Shown: positions 1 through 5,455 of the stretch, in pieces | How positions within the stretch are numbered: the first letter of the stretch is position 1 | Layout of the letters: every line of letters starts with the position of its first letter | Source of the DNA: Brevundimonas sp. | Lineage (GTDB): Bacteria; Pseudomonadota; Alphaproteobacteria; Caulobacterales; Caulobacteraceae | Assembly (NCBI GenBank): GCA_024711185.1 | Contig: JANJTI010000147.1 | Location: 1-5,455, forward strand | DNA: 5,455 bases | Direction: 5' to 3' | Made by a program: the position numbers and the translations under genes | Notes under the pieces: model-generated | What the model was told of the DNA's origin: nothing | The model's input: the letters and a program-made list of their open reading frames with translations, nothing else | Database searches by the model: none

Positions 1-1
1 G

Positions 2-2233
2 CTCGCCTCGGTCGCGCTCGCGGCGCCGTCACTCGCCTGGGCCCAGGAGACGCCCGCCCAGCCGCCGCAGGGCGAGCAACCGGCTCAACCGCCCGCCGAC
101 GCCCAGGATGAAGAGGACGCCGAGGACGAGGAGGCCGAAGCGGACGCTGTCGAGGAGGTGACCGTCAGCGCCAGCCGGACGGCCACGCGCGCCTCGATCG
201 ACTCGGTCAGCTACAGCCTCGCCGACGACCTCCAGGCCCAGACCGGCAGCCTCGCCGAGGCCCTGCGCAACGTGCCCTCGGTGGAAGTCGATCCCGACGG
301 CAACGTCAGCCTGCGCGGCGACGCCAACGTCACCATCCTCGTCGACGGCCGCCCCTCGACCCAGTTCAACGGCCCCAGCCGCGGCCAGATGGTCCAGCAG
401 ATCCCGGCCAGCCAGTACGCCCGCATCGAGGTTATGACCAACCCCTCGGCGGCCTACAGCCCGGAAGGCTCGGGCGGCGTCATCAACCTGATCAGCCGCC
501 CCAACGCCGTGCGTCCCGGGAACACGACCACCGGCTCGCTGCGCGCCAACATCGGCGACAACGGCCGCTACAACTTCGGCGGCAACATCGCCCACGTGAT
601 CGGCGGCAAGACGACGCTGACGGCCGATATCGGCGTGCGCCACGACGCCTTCATCCAGGAGATCGAGCGTCTCCGCACCCGTTTCGACGCCGGATCGGGC
701 CGCTTCCTCGAGGCGCGCCAGTCGCAGAACATCGAGGGCGACTCCGACAACATCTTCGTGCGCTTCGCGGCCGAACATAACCTCGACGACAAGACCCAGC
801 TGACCGCCGAGGTCCGGCACGTCGACGTCGACAACCTCGCCGACGCCATCGATGTCTACGAGGCGGACGCGGCCGGCGGCGGCCTCGCCGCGGCCTATGT
901 CCGCAACTCGTCCGGCGGCTTCGCCGGCCAGTTCTCCGGCGGCTCCGCCCGCGTGCTGCGCCGCTTCGACGGCGCGGGCCACGAGTGGTCCAACGAGGTG
1001 CGCTTCGACCGCAACCGCTTCACCTTCGGCTTCGACACCGTCGTCGACCAGCAGATCCCCCCCTCGCCGCTGTCCTACGAGGACGTCGAGAACCGCAACC
1101 GCCAGAACCAGCTCGGCCTGACCAGCGCCTACGTCCGCCCCCTGGCCGACGGCGGTCGGCTCCGGCTGGGCTACGAGCTGCAGGCGGTCGATCTCGAGCT
1201 CGACAACTTCGTCGCCCGCGGCCCGGCTCCGGGCGCCCTGACGCCGGACCCGATCGTCTCCAACGAGTTCCACGTCGACCAGGCGGTGCACGCCCTCTAC
1301 GCGACCTGGGAGAAGCCTTTCACCGAAGCCCTGTCGGCCCAGTTCGGCCTGCGGCTGGAGCAGGCGAACATCGACCTCGACCAGGTCACGACCGGAATCC
1401 GGTCGTCCAACGACTATTTCCGCGCCTATCCGACCATGCACCTCGCGTACACGATCGGCGAGGGCGAAAGCCTGCGCGCCAGCTACAGCCGGCGCATCCA
1501 GCGCCCGGGCCCGCAGGAGCTCAACCCTTTCCTGACCTACCAGGACAACCTCAACTACCGGTCGGGCAACCCGGACCTGCTGCCGCAGGAGACCGACTCC
1601 TTCGAGGTGATGTGGCAGAAGCGGGTGCAGCAGACCTTCTACCAGGCGACGCTCTACCACCGCGACACCCAGGACGCCTTCACCCCGGTCACCACCGATC
1701 TCGGCAACGGCGTCTTCCTGACCCGGCCCGAGAACCTCGGCTCCAGCCGCTCGACCGGGATCGAACTGGTCGCCAACGGCGCCCTGCACCCGACCCTGCG
1801 CTACAACGCCAGCATCAACCTCTACCGTCAGGAGATCGACGCCGCCGGGCTTCCCGGCGCGGTCGACCGCGAGGGCGAGAGCGTCTCCGGCCGCCTGACC
1901 CTCAACTGGTCGCCCACCCAGAACGACTTCCTGCAGGTCTCCGGCATCTGGGCCGGCGACCAGCTGCTGGCCCAGGGCGTGCGCGAGCAGGCCACCTTGG
2001 TCAACCTCGGCTACCGCCGCAAGCTGAACCGCGACTGGTCCTTCCAGGCCACCGTGCGCGACCTGTTCGACGAGTTCGGCTCGACCTCGACCATCGAGAC
2101 CCCGACCTTCACCGACCGCACCAGCGTGCTGTTCGGCGGCCGGGCGGCCTACATCGGCCTGACCTGGAGCTTCGGCTCCGGCCAGCGGCGGCCCGAGCAG
2201 TTCGACTTCTCGGCCCCGACCACCGGCAACTGA
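2..2233 (+). CDS. TonB-dependent outer-membrane receptor, 5' end outside the window
   Basis: This is an outer-membrane beta-barrel with an N-terminal plug that imports an unidentified substrate (siderophore, sugar or other ligand) using TonB energy. The frame is open from base 2 and gives 743 visible residues; a GTG at 158 is not the real start. Residues 1-14 are the end of a signal peptide with cleavage site AWA before QETPAQ. A Pro/Gln then Asp/Glu-rich linker follows (15-50), then a TonB-box-like EEVTV (51-55). The plug lies at about 70-165, with LRNVPSVEV, LRGDANVTILVDGRP and a GSGGVINLI end. The rest is barrel, with RIQRPGPQELNPF (497-509) and GNPDLLPQETDSFE (522-535), typical of the 'outer membrane beta-barrel family' (PF14905-like) receptors. 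The last strand, YIGLTWSF, ends at 724 and a polar tail of 19 residues follows. No carboxypeptidase-regulatory-like domain is visible before the plug. No frameshift is seen. The family is firm; the substrate cannot be told. Confidence 0.93.
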   Translation, partial: LASVALAAPSLAWAQETPAQPPQGEQPAQPPADAQDEEDAEDEEAEADAVEEVTVSASRTATRASIDSVSYSLADDLQAQTGSLAEALRNVPSVEVDPDGNVSLRGDANVTILVDGRPSTQFNGPSRGQMVQQIPASQYARIEVMTNPSAAYSPEGSGGVINLISRPNAVRPGNTTTGSLRANIGDNGRYNFGGNIAHVIGGKTTLTADIGVRHDAFIQEIERLRTRFDAGSGRFLEARQSQNIEGDSDNIFVRFAAEHNLDDKTQLTAEVRHVDVDNLADAIDVYEADAAGGGLAAAYVRNSSGGFAGQFSGGSARVLRRFDGAGHEWSNEVRFDRNRFTFGFDTVVDQQIPPSPLSYEDVENRNRQNQLGLTSAYVRPLADGGRLRLGYELQAVDLELDNFVARGPAPGALTPDPIVSNEFHVDQAVHALYATWEKPFTEALSAQFGLRLEQANIDLDQVTTGIRSSNDYFRAYPTMHLAYTIGEGESLRASYSRRIQRPGPQELNPFLTYQDNLNYRSGNPDLLPQETDSFEVMWQKRVQQTFYQATLYHRDTQDAFTPVTTDLGNGVFLTRPENLGSSRSTGIELVANGALHPTLRYNASINLYRQEIDAAGLPGAVDREGESVSGRLTLNWSPTQNDFLQVSGIWAGDQLLAQGVREQATLVNLGYRRKLNRDWSFQATVRDLFDEFGSTSTIETPTFTDRTSVLFGGRAAYIGLTWSFGSGQRRPEQFDFSAPTTGN

Positions 2234-2236
2234 GCC

Positions 2237-2273
2237 AGGGGCGGGGAGGGGCACGACGCCGCTCCCCGCCCTT
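2237..2273 (+). terminator. GC-rich hairpin terminator of the receptor gene
   Basis: The hairpin starts 3 bases after the receptor stop codon. Arm GGGCGGGGAG (2239-2248) pairs perfectly with CTCCCCGCCC (2262-2271). A G-T and an A-T pair extend it outward to 2237/2273. Inside, after one mismatch, GGC (2250-2252) pairs with GCC (2258-2260) around a 5-base loop. Only two T's follow the stem, so the classical U tract is weak; this is common in high-G+C genomes, and Rho may assist. Confidence 0.7.
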
Positions 2274-2299
2274 GCGTGTCCTCACGGCCACACCCAGAT
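2271..2299 (+). promoter_or_regulatory. Candidate RpoH (heat-shock sigma) promoter for clpB
   Basis: CTTGCG (2271-2276) followed by CCCAGAT (2293-2299) resembles the alphaproteobacterial RpoH pattern of CTTG, 17-18 bases, then a C-rich/AT -10. CTTG is exact and the spacing from CTTG is 18; the -10 match is only partial. Transcription would begin near 2306, about 60 bases before the start codon. The known heat-shock control of clpB makes the site plausible, but the match alone is weak. No CIRCE-type inverted repeat was seen in the gap. Confidence 0.35.
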
Positions 2300-2356
2300 T
2301 TGCGTCATCTCAAGGCGTCGCCGCTCGCGGGGCGCCATGACGCCAATCCGCCTGAC

Positions 2357-2361
2357 AGGGG
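2357..2361 (+). promoter_or_regulatory. Shine-Dalgarno sequence that decides the clpB start
   Basis: AGGGG lies directly against the ATG at 2362 (no spacer) but 6 bases before the in-frame GTG at 2368. Only the GTG has workable spacing, which favours 2368 as the start. Confidence 0.6.
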
Positions 2362-2367
2362 ATGTCC

Positions 2368-4956
<2,589 letters not shown>

Positions 4957-4966
4957 CGCTTCCCTT

Positions 4967-4993
4967 GTCATCCCGGGCCGCGAAAGCGGACCC
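4967..4993 (+). repeat. Short repeat unit A (GTCATCC...GGACCC)
   Basis: This is a 27-base unit that opens with GTCATCC (4967-4973) and closes with GGACCC (4988-4993), enclosing the GNRA hairpin. The same head and tail occur in the two units of the large palindrome downstream, one direct and one inverted. It looks like a member of a dispersed intergenic palindrome family; genome-wide copies cannot be seen from here. Confidence 0.45.
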
Positions 4994-4994
4994 G
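4974..4994 (+). terminator. GNRA-capped hairpin after clpB (terminator or repeat unit)
   Basis: The hairpin begins 17 bases after the clpB stop. CGGG+CCGC (4974-4981) pairs with GCGG+CCCG (4986-4994), with one bulged A at 4990 and a GAAA tetraloop (4982-4985) closed by C-G. No T run follows, so intrinsic termination is uncertain; the hairpin could instead stabilise the 3' end of the mRNA. It is also the core of the first repeat unit in this gap. A competing, longer-range stem pairs GGGCCGCG (4975-4982) with CGCGGCCC (5023-5030). Confidence 0.4.
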
Positions 4995-5041
4995 CGAACG
5001 TCGGATGCGGTTTCGCCACGTCCGCGGCCCATCCCCCTCCT

Positions 5042-5215
5042 GCTATCGTCATCCTCCGGCGAGGCGCAGCCGAGATCGGAGGACCCAGCGGCGCGCGACA
5101 GCGCGACCCTGTCGGGAGCGCGGCTGTATCCGCCATTTCGCCGCCGCTGACGCGCCGGCGCCGCTGGGTCCTCCGGTCTGCGCCGCTTCGCGGCTTGCCG
5201 GAGGATGACGATAGC
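5042..5215. repeat. Large interrupted inverted repeat (composite palindrome)
   Basis: Two arms face each other. The outer 19 bases at 5042-5060 pair perfectly with 5197-5215, the inner 18 bases at 5077-5094 pair perfectly with 5158-5175, and a 7-base match between them (5063-5069 with 5178-5184) is flanked by unequal loops. A 63-base spacer (5095-5157) separates the arms and contains a small stem CGACAG/CTGTCG (5096-5101 with 5109-5114). Each arm is also a hairpin on its own: TCCTCCG/CGGAGGA at 5052-5058 with 5077-5083, and at 5169-5175 with 5199-5205. In the right arm an inner GCCGC-TTC-GCGGC hairpin (5182-5194) sits in the loop. The DNA or RNA can therefore form two hairpins or one long stem, as in BIME-type paired REP elements. 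No open reading frame across it looks real. Confidence 0.85.
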
Positions 5216-5232
5216 GGAGAGGGCGGAACAAT

Positions 5233-5240
5233 GTTAGATT
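5233..5240 (+). promoter_or_regulatory. Weak candidate -10 element upstream of the nuclease gene
   Basis: The AT-rich patch GAACAATGTTAGATT (5226-5240) stands out in GC-rich DNA between the palindrome and the gene. GTTAGATT (5233-5240) fits the Caulobacter housekeeping -10 pattern GCTANAWC at all but two positions. No -35 at proper spacing was found; TGACG at 5206-5210 is too far upstream. The rest of 5216-5273 holds nothing else recognisable except an AAGG at 5260-5263, a possible Shine-Dalgarno sequence. Confidence 0.22.
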
Positions 5241-5273
5241 GCGCACGCTGGACAACCTCAAGGCTCCCCCGCC

Positions 5274-5455
5274 GTGCCCTCGCACCGCCGCTTCATCGCC
5301 GCCTACATCATGGCCAGCGGGCGCAACGGAACGCTCTACGTCGGCTCGACCTGCAACCTGCTCCGCCGCGTCGGCGAGCATCGCAACGGCCGCTTCGAAG
5401 GTTTCACGCGACAGTACGGCTGCACCCGGCTGATCTGGTTCGAGCGTCACCCGTG
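5274..5455 (+). CDS. Small GIY-YIG nuclease-domain protein, 3' end outside the window
   Basis: The visible 60 residues form the first half of a GIY-YIG domain of the short, single-domain type related to YhbQ/UPF0213. AYIM (10-13) stands in the GIY strand, LYVGST (21-26) is the YIG motif, and NLLRRVGEHRNG (28-39) carries the catalytic arginine (R32 by alignment with UvrC and I-TevI) and the conserved His (H36). EGFTRQYG and LIWFE follow, as in small family members. The metal-binding Glu of the later helix lies beyond the window. The GTG at 5274 is chosen because an in-frame TAG at 5235-5237 closes the frame upstream, no other start codon lies between, and the ATG at 5310 would cut into the GIY strand; AAGG (5260-5263) is 10 bases upstream. 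Such proteins are putative endonucleases of unclear role, and adjacency to the large palindrome is the main clue here. The domain call is firm, cellular function unknown. Confidence 0.88.
   Translation, partial: MPSHRRFIAAYIMASGRNGTLYVGSTCNLLRRVGEHRNGRFEGFTRQYGCTRLIWFERHP

Noticed and set aside
29..2254. 741-residue open frame on the minus strand, opposite the receptor gene
   Set aside because: The product is a low-complexity Gly/Ala/Val/Asp/Leu string without domains. Long antisense frames arise from the G/C-ending codons of the real gene, which shows signal peptide, plug and barrel motifs.
985..2340. 451-residue + strand frame inside the receptor gene
   Set aside because: Arg/Pro-rich shadow translation; no recognisable domain or start signals.
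4957..5273. Search of the gap for tRNA, small RNA, riboswitch, CRISPR or attachment site
   Set aside because: The palindromic units are too few and too irregular for a CRISPR array, and no tRNA-like cloverleaf or known riboswitch core was recognised.
5310..5312. ATG as alternative start of the GIY-YIG gene
   Set aside because: It lies within the GIY strand (AYIM) and would remove an essential core strand; GTG 5274 keeps the domain whole.
5049..5450. 133-residue minus-strand frame across the palindrome and the nuclease gene
   Set aside because: It runs through inverted-repeat DNA and opposite a recognisable GIY-YIG domain; no family resemblance.

Overview
The window comes from a high-G+C genome (about 70% by eye) with strongly G/C-ending codons. 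Gene content and protein style suggest an alphaproteobacterium, most likely of the Caulobacterales (Caulobacter, Phenylobacterium or Brevundimonas type). The evidence is a TonB-dependent receptor, a ClpB opening with [12 protein letters not shown], and GTCATCC-headed palindromes between genes. The assignment to order is inferred from memory of such genomes and was not tested by a search.

Layout, left to right, everything on the + strand. (1) 2-2233: a TonB-dependent outer-membrane receptor that enters the window already open; its first visible codons are the end of a signal peptide, so only the start is missing. (2) 2234-2367: a short gap with a strong GC-rich hairpin terminator, a possible heat-shock (RpoH-type) promoter whose -35 touches the terminator stem, a leader that can fold, and the Shine-Dalgarno sequence of clpB. 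(3) 2368-4956: a complete clpB, the Hsp100 disaggregase, with both ATPase modules and the middle coiled coil intact but an unusual stretch in the N-terminal domain. (4) 4957-5273: 317 bases without a gene, mostly palindromes. It holds one small GNRA-capped hairpin just after clpB and a large inverted repeat (5042-5215), built from three related units that share GTCATCC at one end and GGACCC at the other. (5) 5274-5455: the start of a small GIY-YIG nuclease-domain gene that runs off the window.

The receptor and clpB look like separate transcription units and nothing suggests a shared function: one imports a substrate across the outer membrane, the other rescues aggregated protein in the cytoplasm. 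The most interesting region is the right end, where a dispersed-repeat-like composite palindrome lies directly upstream of a lone GIY-YIG nuclease gene. This arrangement resembles REP sequences beside their RAYT transposases, but with a different nuclease fold. That link is a hypothesis; the sequence shows only the adjacency.
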